From Parcubacteria group bacterium (GTDB lineage: Bacteria > Patescibacteriota > Minisyncoccia > Phycocordibacterales > GCA-002724975): a stretch of 11,041 nt of DNA. The position numbers and the translations under genes were made by a program. The DNA lies in NCBI GenBank assembly GCA_002724975.1, contig PBQF01000033.1, positions 1 through 11,041 on the forward strand, in the 5' to 3' direction. Below, one piece after another: positions 1 to 6,951 of the stretch (position 1 is its first letter; each line of letters opens with the position of its first letter). The notes beneath the pieces were generated by a model that saw only the letters and a list, made by a program, of their open reading frames with translations, ran no database searches and had not been told where the DNA came from.

Positions 1-328
1 CACAGTATTTTTTAAGTGGTTTTAAAAAAGTATCAAGTGGGGTTGCGTTTGTGTTTCTTGTTACCCAACTGTATCTATCACTTCCTTGAAAATGTGGGGA
101 TGTTATATCAACATTTAATTGCTCATCCTCTACCTCATGTGTCTGAAACTTCACCGCATCAGCCCCAGCACGAACTGCCGCATCAACCAAATCTTTCGCA
201 TTCTGAAGATACTCTTCAACAGAACGGTCATCTTCACTTTGGATAAAATTCTTGCCGATCTCGGCAATGACAAAGACATAGTCTTTATCAAGTAACTTAG
301 CCGTATTTTTTGTATTTATTGAGGTCAT
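1..328 (-). CDS. NeuB/SpsE-family nonulosonate synthase-like protein, N-terminal part, cut by the left edge
   Basis: The reverse strand is open from an ATG at 328 to the window edge, giving 109 residues without a stop. The family condenses phosphoenolpyruvate with a 6-carbon amino sugar to make sialic, legionaminic or pseudaminic acid. Residues 17-63 match the first part of the NeuB TIM barrel: a VFVIAEIGKNF strand, a helix with AKDLVDAAVRAGAD, then AVKFQTHE. The usual NH or NHxG after AEIG is here KNF, so the conserved His is missing. The stretch after FQTHE (about 70-105) is unlike the pseI gene at the other end of the window, so this is a separate subfamily and not a recent duplicate. It lies 66 bp beyond the GNAT gene, the widest gap in the leftward unit, and may have its own promoter. 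Substrate cannot be told from this fragment. Family call is firm, function uncertain. Confidence 0.85.
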   Translation of the reverse strand, partial: MTSINTKNTAKLLDKDYVFVIAEIGKNFIQSEDDRSVEEYLQNAKDLVDAAVRAGADAVKFQTHEVEDEQLNVDITSPHFQGSDRYSWVTRNTNATPLDTFLKPLKKYC

Positions 329-341
329 TATGTTTAATATA
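329..341 (-). promoter_or_regulatory. Possible -10 element just before the NeuB-like gene
   Basis: On the reverse strand TATATT occupies 341-336 and is followed by 7 bases and then the ATG at 328. This spacing would start transcription at or next to the start codon. No good -35 box is visible at 16-18 bases. The background is very AT-rich, so chance is a real alternative. Confidence 0.22.
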
Positions 342-382
342 TTGTGTTTTATACAACAAAATATAGCTATAAAAGTAACCGT

Positions 383-397
383 TTATTATTATCATTA
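383..397 (-). other. Five consecutive in-frame stop codons ending the GNAT gene
   Basis: After the last sense codon (CGA, Arg, 400-398) the reverse strand reads TAA TGA TAA TAA TAA in the same frame. Termination is therefore redundant, and readthrough into the gap before the NeuB-like gene is blocked. TGA among the stops also fits the standard code but does not prove it. Confidence 0.9.
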
Positions 398-1492
398 TCG
401 TGGATTTGGGCGGTCTTGGTCACAATCACCACGAGTTATATAGAAATTATTATATGTTACTGTACCAAGATTCTTGAGATTTTCGTCTATGATTTTGAAT
501 GCGAAGTTTGTTGAATGACGTTTATGGTCTATCGGACTGAAAAGATACGGGATAGATGCATACGGTTCCTCGTTAGTTTCTTTAAATCCTGTACTTTCAA
601 GCGTACTTTCATGAAAGTCTCCAGTGAAAGAAAAGTCAGCAAGATCTACTTTTTGTTCAAGCAACCATTTGCATACTGCATTTAGCATAAATTCTTCTGC
701 ATTATCTTCCGCTGCAAAATCAACAATACGACCTGTTGTGTACTTCCCTGATTTTTCTAACCTTACAACAACAAAAGCTTTTATTTCATCATCCTTTTCT
801 GTGACAAAAAGCTTATAATCAAACATTGGATGATTTTTGTATCGCCAATTTAGATATTTACTATTTCTGTTTACTGTAATTTTATATTTCTTTTTTACAC
901 TTTCCCAGAAACTGTCTATGCTTTTATTAAATGAGTTAACTTGTGAAAATTTAAATTCATCATTTGCAGATATATTTTTTACATCATTAAACACCATATC
1001 TTCTTTCCCAATCATTTTTCTGACCTTCTCTGCATCAAATATTTTAACGAATCTATGAACCAACATTTGTTCTTGTTTGTCTGAATGAACTTGCCAGCCT
1101 GTTTTATCATAAAGTCTTTCAAGTACTGGCTTATAAGCTGTCGTATAGGCAATCTGCGCATCTGAAAGCGCAACATCTAACATTTCGTAACCAAATCCCT
1201 TAGATTGAAGTGTTTCATCTATCTGCCAATTAGCAAGACATACCCCATAAATATCTTTTCCAAAATAATTAAACGAAAGTGGAATAACTCCAAGAAATCC
1301 CATTACTTTTTCTTTTATTTTAACAACAAATACATTTATATTTGATGTTTTTGAAAATGGAGTTTTATATTGCCACTCTACAAATTCTTTAATAGTTAAA
1401 ATATAACGATCGTGAAACCAGCTTTTAACAAAAGTAGTAAATTGTTCCCAATTATTGTCGTTTAATCTTTCTATATATTTTCTTAACTCCAT
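395..1492 (-). CDS. GNAT-type N-acyltransferase, probably two GNAT folds, glycan-cluster family
   Basis: This 365-residue protein probably transfers an acyl group to an amino group on a sugar. The first half (about 1-150) shows a GNAT core: the strand VFVVKIKEKVMGFLGVIPL, then a degenerate acyl-CoA loop LQSKGFGYEML (95-105, in place of QxxGxG/A), then ERLYDKTGW (125-133). The second half contains YLNWRYKNHP (213-222), a signature seen in GNAT proteins of exopolysaccharide loci. The C-terminus YITRGDCDQDRPNPR also resembles conserved tails of that group. There is no signal peptide or membrane segment, so it should be cytoplasmic. It starts one base after the stop of the ACP gene, which suggests coupled translation and makes an acyl-ACP donor plausible. 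By position it would move the FkbH-made acyl group onto a sugar; this is inference. A conventional acetyl-CoA-dependent sugar acetyltransferase is the main alternative. Confidence 0.75.
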   Translation of the reverse strand: MELRKYIERLNDNNWEQFTTFVKSWFHDRYILTIKEFVEWQYKTPFSKTSNINVFVVKIKEKVMGFLGVIPLSFNYFGKDIYGVCLANWQIDETLQSKGFGYEMLDVALSDAQIAYTTAYKPVLERLYDKTGWQVHSDKQEQMLVHRFVKIFDAEKVRKMIGKEDMVFNDVKNISANDEFKFSQVNSFNKSIDSFWESVKKKYKITVNRNSKYLNWRYKNHPMFDYKLFVTEKDDEIKAFVVVRLEKSGKYTTGRIVDFAAEDNAEEFMLNAVCKWLLEQKVDLADFSFTGDFHESTLESTGFKETNEEPYASIPYLFSPIDHKRHSTNFAFKIIDENLKNLGTVTYNNFYITRGDCDQDRPNPR

Positions 1493-1493
1493 T

Positions 1494-1718
1494 TTACAAG
1501 ACTTTATGTTTCTTAAGTATAGATTTTATATCACCAACGTTTTTTACAGCAATTATTTCTTCTATATCAAATTTAACATTAAAATTCTTTTCAAGTTCTG
1601 ATACAAGTAAAAGTCCATTGAAAGAATCCCATTCAGAAGTATTCTCAGGACTTGTCTCATCTTTTATTGTAGTACTGTCAATATTTAATATTTTACCAAT
1701 TATTTCTTCTACTTTCAT
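1494..1718 (-). CDS. Acyl carrier protein (dedicated, glycan-associated)
   Basis: This 74-residue acidic protein has ACP length and pattern. Helix 1 lies about residues 2-12 (VEEIIGKILNI). The phosphopantetheine site is Ser32 in EWDSFNGLLLVSELEKNF, which matches the D-S-x-x-x-L/V rule, with Asp31 just before it. A final helix, VGDIKSIL, follows. The swinging arm would carry an activated acyl group, most likely glyceryl, because the FkbH-like gene ends only 5 bases upstream. The operon's own phosphopantetheinyl transferase lies further upstream. It resembles the stand-alone ACPs of FkbH systems more than a fatty-acid ACP, which usually has the site DSLDxVE; here it is DSFNGLL. Start chosen: ATG, with no Shine-Dalgarno. 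Peptidyl carrier or D-alanyl carrier roles are less likely without a ligase nearby. Confidence 0.9.
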   Translation of the reverse strand: MKVEEIIGKILNIDSTTIKDETSPENTSEWDSFNGLLLVSELEKNFNVKFDIEEIIAVKNVGDIKSILKKHKVL

Positions 1719-1723
1719 AATAA

Positions 1724-3406
1724 TTAATTTAATTCTATAAAATCAGGACTTTCAAAGTCTTGTTTTGTATCATATTCATACACAAACATTTTATTATTTT
1801 TTGAAATTTCTTTGAAACCAATACTTGTTAAGAATGCTTCACTGGGTTTGTTTTTCTGTGTCGGAATAAATTCACCAACAATGGTTAAAATTTGTTCTTT
1901 TCTGGCATTCTCTAATATATATTCAAAAAAAGTCTCTTCTATCTTTCTTCCTAAAATCCTGCAACTAAGTAGCAATGTATCTATACGCCATACATTATCT
2001 TTAGGCTCTAGTACAACCACACCCACTATACCATAGTCACCAAACTTATCGCTTGCTTCGAGCGTCCATACTTTCCATCCTTTCTTAATAAAATCTCTTA
2101 TATTGACTTCCGAATATCTTCTCGTAGCCAAATTAAATTGATTTGTCTTTTGTGTCAATTGGCTTATACGAGGAAGTGTGCCTTCAGAGGCTTCTTTGAT
2201 CTTTACTTTAAGCTCTAATGTTTTTAGATAATCATTAACATCTAAAGATTTGACTTTGAGTTCGTCTCGCTTTTTCTCATCTTTATACATTTGACTTCTC
2301 TTTTTGTCTTCTTTTGTAAGGCTACCTGATGCAAAACCTGCATATGTTTTCAGACGATCAATCGGCACAACTGCGATTTCTGGAAGTGAACTCCGCACTA
2401 AATCCTGTTCAAATGCACTGTCATCAACAAAAACAAAGCTGTCCAAACTCAAATTAAGCTCTTTTGCTAATTCACGCATGTTTGACGCTTTGTCATTCCA
2501 GTTTATACAATATGCTGCAAAATGCTCTTTTTTAAGAAGCATGTCGGGATGATTATTTATTGCATCAAGTGCGTCTTTCTTATTATTTTTGCTATTTATT
2601 GCAAGAAGTATACCTTTCTCATACAAAGTAAGAATATATTCTTGAAGGTTCACATCTGGAATAATGTTTTGTACGCCGTCTTCCCCCACTATCCCCTTCC
2701 ATAAAGTATTATCCAAATCAAGTACTAGACATTTTTTTGTTGCTCCCATGCGCGCCACTATATATTCCATAAATTCTTCAGAAAGTGCGGGAAACGCATC
2801 CATAGTAAGACGTATGTCACCAAGTTCTGTAAACTTCGTATACCAATATTCATCTTTTCCAATTCTTTGTAGAAAATCCTCAAAATCAAATATAGAGAAA
2901 TTCTTAAAATTGTTAACAGCTTCTCTTAGAATTTTATTTAACTCTTTTACTTTTACAACACCTGCAGTGTTGTCGTATTTTTTGGGGGACACGGCAAAGC
3001 TTGAAAATACTATTTTTGCATTTGTATTCAAAGATAGAGAACTAACTAAATCTTCTATATGTTTATTATCTCTGATATCTCTTGCGTCAATTAAAATATA
3101 AATCACATACGGATTAAATTTATATAAACCGCTTTCAACATTTAAAATCTCCTGTGTAAACTGATTATATGGAGCATTGTATGTGTTGACAAAAAGATTA
3201 TGAAAAAGTGCATTACTTGAGAAAACTTCCGGCAAACCTTGTATAGTAAAGCTACTTAAGAATGCAACTCGTGTTTTACGAATATATTGCGGTCTATCTG
3301 CTTGAAAATCTAAAAGTTTTTTTCCGACTGAAATATAATCACCAGCTGTTGCAGATGTATCTGCATAAATATTGCTTATCTTGTGCTGTATTTCTTTGAA
3401 CTCCAT
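1724..3406 (-). CDS. FkbH-like HAD-IIIC protein (glyceryl-ACP forming enzyme)
   Basis: The 560-residue length and layout are those of FkbH-like proteins: an N-terminal region (about 1-222), a HAD domain, then a GNAT-like C-terminal domain (about 390-545). HAD motif I is CLVLDLDNTLW, with nucleophile Asp230 and Asp232. Motif II Ser272 is in AINSKN, motif III Lys306 in WNDKASN, and motif IV Asp328-Asp329 in FVFVDDSAFE. All catalytic positions are therefore intact. Characterised FkbH proteins of polyketide pathways take 1,3-bisphosphoglycerate, remove phosphate and load the glyceryl group onto an ACP thiol. That ACP is encoded 5 bases downstream. The gene starts 2 bases after the deacetylase stop. 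Related proteins occur in surface-glycan loci, including, from memory, the Campylobacter flagellin glycosylation region (Cj1302). In this setting it probably supplies glycerate for a sugar. The acyl identity is inferred from the family, not shown by the sequence. Confidence 0.88.
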   Translation of the reverse strand: MEFKEIQHKISNIYADTSATAGDYISVGKKLLDFQADRPQYIRKTRVAFLSSFTIQGLPEVFSSNALFHNLFVNTYNAPYNQFTQEILNVESGLYKFNPYVIYILIDARDIRDNKHIEDLVSSLSLNTNAKIVFSSFAVSPKKYDNTAGVVKVKELNKILREAVNNFKNFSIFDFEDFLQRIGKDEYWYTKFTELGDIRLTMDAFPALSEEFMEYIVARMGATKKCLVLDLDNTLWKGIVGEDGVQNIIPDVNLQEYILTLYEKGILLAINSKNNKKDALDAINNHPDMLLKKEHFAAYCINWNDKASNMRELAKELNLSLDSFVFVDDSAFEQDLVRSSLPEIAVVPIDRLKTYAGFASGSLTKEDKKRSQMYKDEKKRDELKVKSLDVNDYLKTLELKVKIKEASEGTLPRISQLTQKTNQFNLATRRYSEVNIRDFIKKGWKVWTLEASDKFGDYGIVGVVVLEPKDNVWRIDTLLLSCRILGRKIEETFFEYILENARKEQILTIVGEFIPTQKNKPSEAFLTSIGFKEISKNNKMFVYEYDTKQDFESPDFIELN

Positions 3407-3408
3407 GG

Positions 3409-4365
3409 TTAATTAATATTATTTTCGTCTAGAAAATCTCTCACATCATTCGTGTCATAACGTGGAATAGTAAGTAAATTATCATCTCGTGTAATTCCAC
3501 GTGGTTCTGTGGTGACCGCATGTGTAATATTTGTCTCATTTAAAACTTTGAACATACTTTTTGAATCTTTATTCAAACGACCATAAGGGTAACAAAAGAC
3601 ATTCGGCTGTTTTCCGAACAATTCGACTAATTGTTTCTGTGAATATTCCAATTCTGTTTTCATTTCGCTTCGAGATATACTGTCAAATGCCGGATGATTA
3701 TGAGTATGGTTACCTAAAATAAAATTCATACTAAACAACTCTTGCGCTTCTTCTCTGCTCATAAAAAATTCTTTTATTAACGCCTTTTCATCTAAGTTAT
3801 ATTCTTTAAAAAACCACTTGAAAAACTCTTTTTGTTTATTCAAATCTAGTTGTGAAAGTGCTTCTTTGAAATTTTTTATAGATATTCTTTTTTCATGTCT
3901 TCTCTTGTCTGTAATAGATATGTCCACAGGAATATGTAATTCTTCCGTTTCATTAGGAAGATATGCATCAATATATTTATTAAATGCATTTATAAGATCT
4001 TCCAGTTCTTTGATCGAAAGCAGTATATGAATCTTATGTGCAGTCGGAATATAGCCATCGTAGATACCGCTCATAATAAAAAATGTCGCGGTAGCATTAT
4101 ATTTTTGTAAAATCGGCAATGCGTTCTCGTACTGATCTTTCAATCCATCATCAAATGTAATAGCGCACATCTTTTTATCTCCCCCTTTCTTAGCTTCCCC
4201 ATACACTTTTTCTATAGAAGCAAAAGAATAATGTTCGGATAAAAATTTTATCTGTCGCTCAAACTCATTAATAGAGCACGGGAAAATCCCTCCGCGCTTA
4301 TCACTTGGATCTTCCACATAATGGTACGTGATTGAAATATGTTTATTGTCTAAAGAAAAGTTCAT
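3409..4365 (-). CDS. NodB-type polysaccharide deacetylase family protein
   Basis: This family removes N-acetyl (or O-acyl) groups from sugars with a divalent metal. Motif 1 is ITFDDG with Asp72 and Asp73, where Asp73 is the expected metal ligand. Motif 2 is HTHNH with His220 and His224. Motif 3 is the CYPYGR strand (258-263). The catalytic core therefore looks intact. About 147 residues separate Asp73 from His220, against roughly 50 in a minimal NodB domain. The extra part (about 105-205) is charged and mostly helical. I recall similar helical insertions in deacetylases of O-antigen and capsule loci. There is no signal peptide or membrane helix, so it should act in the cytoplasm on a nucleotide sugar, free sugar or lipid-linked intermediate, not on cell-wall peptidoglycan. 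In this operon it could expose an amine for re-acylation by the GNAT protein; that step is inference. Confidence 0.85.
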   Translation of the reverse strand: MNFSLDNKHISITYHYVEDPSDKRGGIFPCSINEFERQIKFLSEHYSFASIEKVYGEAKKGGDKKMCAITFDDGLKDQYENALPILQKYNATATFFIMSGIYDGYIPTAHKIHILLSIKELEDLINAFNKYIDAYLPNETEELHIPVDISITDKRRHEKRISIKNFKEALSQLDLNKQKEFFKWFFKEYNLDEKALIKEFFMSREEAQELFSMNFILGNHTHNHPAFDSISRSEMKTELEYSQKQLVELFGKQPNVFCYPYGRLNKDSKSMFKVLNETNITHAVTTEPRGITRDDNLLTIPRYDTNDVRDFLDENNIN

Positions 4366-4368
4366 AGA

Positions 4369-4704
4369 TTATTTTATTTTAATCGCAACCGCTATCGCAA
4401 GTCCCCCATCATGACTAATGCTGATTTCTAGCTTATGTATTTCTTTTGTCTTTAAAACAACATTTGGCTTGCCATTACCATCATGAGTGACCTCAATAAG
4501 GTCGTACCGTTTCATTATATCACTGCCAACCGCCTTCATTACTGCTTCTTTTGAGGCAAAAATACCGGCAAGATGTTGAGATGGGTTTGGCTTATTAAAA
4601 CAATACTCCCATTCACTATCAGTAAACACTTTCTCCCATAAAGAAAAATCTTCTTGTTTGATTTTCTTGAACCTTTTTATATCTGCTATATCAATACCTA
4701 TCAT
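4369..4704 (-). CDS. acpS: Holo-ACP synthase (4'-phosphopantetheinyl transferase, AcpS type)
   Basis: It transfers phosphopantetheine from CoA to the serine of an ACP. Its 111 residues fit the AcpS family. The N-terminus MIGIDIADIKRF carries the metal ligand Asp5. FASKEAVMKAVG (49-60) carries Glu53 and Lys52, and ISISHDGGLAIAVAI (94-108) is the typical C-terminal strand pair. A longer reading from a TTG at 4719 is possible. I chose the ATG at 4704 because AcpS proteins begin right at the MIGIDI strand and this start sits one base after the methyltransferase stop. Three bases separate it from the deacetylase. Its place in an operon with an ACP and an FkbH protein suggests it serves this carrier protein in particular. 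Whether it also serves a fatty-acid ACP depends on what the rest of the genome encodes. Confidence 0.92.
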   Translation of the reverse strand: MIGIDIADIKRFKKIKQEDFSLWEKVFTDSEWEYCFNKPNPSQHLAGIFASKEAVMKAVGSDIMKRYDLIEVTHDGNGKPNVVLKTKEIHKLEISISHDGGLAIAVAIKIK

Positions 4705-4705
4705 A

Positions 4706-5518
4706 TTATTTATACGCAACTAAAAAATGTGCCTGTGCAAACAGTTTGTTTGTTTTATATGGATATTTTTGAAATATACTTCGTATTTTTAAAACAAATT
4801 TATTAAATTTTGCAACTTTTCTGTCTGTCTTTATTGAAATCGGTGCATAGATAGGAAGCGGACATACATGGACGATTTCAACCTTTTTGAATCCCGCATT
4901 AAGTGCTGATTTTTTATAATCTTTAGAGCTTAGAGAATTCCTGTAATAATCTTTTCTTATATCAACACTTCTCCGTAAAATATTTTTCTTTATAAATTTC
5001 ATAATTTTATTCAGAAACTGTATTGAAAACTTCTTTGGTATATTCAGCGAGATCATTACTCCACCATCTTTGAGCACTCTGTATTGTTCTTTGAATAAAC
5101 CATTAACACTCTCAAAATGCTCAGCTAGACCTATAGACACCGTCGCATCAAATTTATTATCCGGAAGATTTGCTTTAAGAGCATCTTCAATATAAAATTC
5201 AGCAGTTTCTCCATGTTTATTGAACTCATTTTTTGCAATCTCAAGCGCATCAGGAACATTGTCAATGAGTGTCATGTCAATATGTAGATATTTTTTTATA
5301 TAGAGAGATATAGTTCCCCTACCGCACCCTACTTCAAGTACATTTTTTGCATTTATTTTATTTAAGATATTTTTTATAAATAAAAAATAATAATACAAAT
5401 CAAGCTGACGCTGTGTAACAGGGACATCTCCAATATTCACAAAGATAGATTTCTCATCAGAGTTTTCATTATCTTTTTGAGCAACATCTGCCCACTTTGA
5501 AGAGAATGTATATGTCAT
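4706..5518 (-). CDS. Class I SAM-dependent methyltransferase
   Basis: Counting from the chosen ATG at 5518 the protein has 270 residues. SAM-binding motif I is NVLEVGCGRGTISLYI (59-74). Acidic residue Asp86 ends strand 2 (MTLIDNVPDALEIA), Glu111-Asp112 form motif II (FYIEDAL), and YRVLKDGGVMISLNIPKKF (146-164) is the usual strand 5 region. The C-terminal third is basic (pI likely high), with a KFIKKNILRR patch near 174-183, perhaps for contact with a membrane or anionic substrate. An upstream ATG at 5542 would overlap the preceding gene by 17 bases. I prefer 5518, which lies 7 bases after that gene's stop. By context it may O-methylate a glycan, for example the hydroxyls of a glyceroyl group, but small-molecule methyltransferases cannot be assigned a substrate from motifs alone. 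Confidence 0.82.
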   Translation of the reverse strand: MTYTFSSKWADVAQKDNENSDEKSIFVNIGDVPVTQRQLDLYYYFLFIKNILNKINAKNVLEVGCGRGTISLYIKKYLHIDMTLIDNVPDALEIAKNEFNKHGETAEFYIEDALKANLPDNKFDATVSIGLAEHFESVNGLFKEQYRVLKDGGVMISLNIPKKFSIQFLNKIMKFIKKNILRRSVDIRKDYYRNSLSSKDYKKSALNAGFKKVEIVHVCPLPIYAPISIKTDRKVAKFNKFVLKIRSIFQKYPYKTNKLFAQAHFLVAYK

Positions 5519-5525
5519 ATTATTA

Positions 5526-6908
5526 TTAAGATAGCACAACATCAGCTAATCTTTTACTGGCCAGACCGTCACCTTTGTAACACAATGTTTCAAATGCTTT
5601 TGCGCGTGCTTCTTTTTCATATTCAGGATGATTCAAATATCTATTTATATTTGATATTAGTTCGTCTTTACTATACACAAGTTTAACTGCATCGTGTTTC
5701 AATAGTGGTTTATAGTGTTCGTGCATATACATTACATACGAAATGTCATTTCCCTCTTTGTCATAGAGTCCTTCAAACACTGTATTAATAATTGGCTTGT
5801 CATAACACAAAGCATCTAGAGCTAGAGTTGAACAAAGAGAAATAATGACATCAGAATGATAAATTGTGTTTATAAATTTTATAATTTCATCTTTTGTAGC
5901 ATCAAAGTTGTCACGAAAGAACTCAGAGAAGGTGTAGTTATCATCAACAATTACATTTTCTCTACCTTTCAAATAATGAAATCTTTTCTTAACAGCATCT
6001 GTAAAGTGTGAACGAATAAATAAATATGCAGGTATATCAAGCTTGTTGTTTTCTACAGTATCAACAAGTGTCTCACATATATTGTTATCATTTGGGGTCC
6101 ACATACCAGATGATCCCCAGAAAATTAATTTTTTAGTTGGATCATTGAGTCCAATTGATTTGAAAAAATCTTTTCTTGAAAGTAAGATGTCTTTTTTCCT
6201 ATATAAATCAAATTGAGGAAAACCTATCACAGTTATATGCTCTGGTTTAATATTCTGACAACGCATTGCGTCACTCTTCATAACTTCATTCTGAACTACG
6301 AGAACCTCTGGCACAACTCTATAAAAAGTAGTTGCAACATTATCCCACCCTCTTGGCATACCAACAGTCTTCACACTCCTTCTTTTGGCTTCTTTCAAAA
6401 TATCAACATCAAAACTTGATATAATAGATGTTGAAAATACAACATCAGGATTATATTTATCGAAATATTCCTCACACCATTCACTTGAGAATAATCTCTG
6501 CTCAATAAAACGAATAAACGATTTTAAAATATGTATCCTTCCTACAATAGAAAAGAACATATTTTCAGTTATTAACAATATATCTCCGATAATAGTGCGT
6601 TTGCCACGTCTTAAATAACGAAGTTTTCTGTCCGTCTTATTGTAAACAAGTAAACGACTTAATGCCCAAAATTTTCTGCGAAATTTGCTTTTGTTAGGAA
6701 AAGATACATTTTCTATATATACATTCTCATCCTTAAATTCATCCAATAAATATTGCGGAATCTCTTTTTTACGAATATTTGCAAAAAGTAAAACAATCTT
6801 AGTATTGTTTTGTTTAAGATAATTTAAAAAATCTGTTCTTAAAATATTACGAACACCAAAACCTCTTGAAATTGTGATGAATACTGTCTTGCGTTTTTTA
6901 CTATACAT
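5526..6908 (-). CDS. GT-B-like glycosyltransferase or surface-carbohydrate transferase, unassigned family
   Basis: This is the first gene of the leftward unit, 460 residues. I cannot place it in a named CAZy family. The N-terminal half starts with a Rossmann-like strand, TVFITISRGFGVRNILRT (8-25). Residues 75-145 are very basic and helical, and SIVGRIHILKSFIRFIEQ may lie along the membrane. NPDVVFSTSIISSFDVDILKEAKRR (153-177) and TVGMPRGWDN (181-190) follow. The second half looks like the donor half of GT-B enzymes: VVQNEVMKSDAM (204-215), ITVIGFPQFD (225-234), KKLIFWGSSG (259-268) and SDVIISLCSTLALDALCYDKPII (352-374). Similar blocks occur in CDP-glycerol phosphotransferases and UDP-GlcNAc 2-epimerase-like proteins. 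There is no signal peptide. It could be the transferase that adds the nonulosonate or another sugar to the glycan. That role is contextual inference. Confidence 0.6.
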   Translation of the reverse strand: MYSKKRKTVFITISRGFGVRNILRTDFLNYLKQNNTKIVLLFANIRKKEIPQYLLDEFKDENVYIENVSFPNKSKFRRKFWALSRLLVYNKTDRKLRYLRRGKRTIIGDILLITENMFFSIVGRIHILKSFIRFIEQRLFSSEWCEEYFDKYNPDVVFSTSIISSFDVDILKEAKRRSVKTVGMPRGWDNVATTFYRVVPEVLVVQNEVMKSDAMRCQNIKPEHITVIGFPQFDLYRKKDILLSRKDFFKSIGLNDPTKKLIFWGSSGMWTPNDNNICETLVDTVENNKLDIPAYLFIRSHFTDAVKKRFHYLKGRENVIVDDNYTFSEFFRDNFDATKDEIIKFINTIYHSDVIISLCSTLALDALCYDKPIINTVFEGLYDKEGNDISYVMYMHEHYKPLLKHDAVKLVYSKDELISNINRYLNHPEYEKEARAKAFETLCYKGDGLASKRLADVVLS

Positions 6909-6920
6909 ATTGAAATTATA
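6909..6920 (-). promoter_or_regulatory. Perfect -10 hexamer 6 bases before the glycosyltransferase ATG
   Basis: On the reverse strand TATAAT occupies 6920-6915, followed by six bases and the ATG at 6908. With normal geometry (+1 seven bases past the hexamer), transcription would begin on the A of the start codon, giving a leaderless mRNA. The best -35 I can see, TTACTT 18 bases upstream, is poor. A competing promoter with a 5' leader is TTGATA at 6981-6976 and TATATA at 6959-6954 (16-base spacer, start near 6947). Confidence 0.35.
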
Positions 6921-6951
6921 AGAGAAACCTTATACACTAAGTAAATGTTTA

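Noticed and set aside
16..246. Plus-strand open frame of 76 codons at the left edge
   Set aside because: It lies opposite the NeuB-like gene, whose reverse-strand reading gives clear family motifs. The plus-strand peptide matches nothing.
362..371. Perfect 10-bp palindrome TATAGCTATA in the 66-bp gap
   Set aside because: It is too short and AT-rich to support as an operator. Such palindromes are expected by chance at this composition.
624..1058. Two short plus-strand frames (624-818 and 837-1058)
   Set aside because: Both lie opposite the GNAT gene. Their low-complexity Phe/Ser/Leu peptides are typical of antisense shadows.
2664..3101. Plus-strand open frame of 145 codons
   Set aside because: It is fully antisense to the FkbH-like gene, with no motif, and reflects the AT-rich codon pattern of the real gene.
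4705..4719. TTG-initiated extension of AcpS overlapping the methyltransferase
   Set aside because: The ATG at 4704 begins exactly at the conserved MIGIDI strand.
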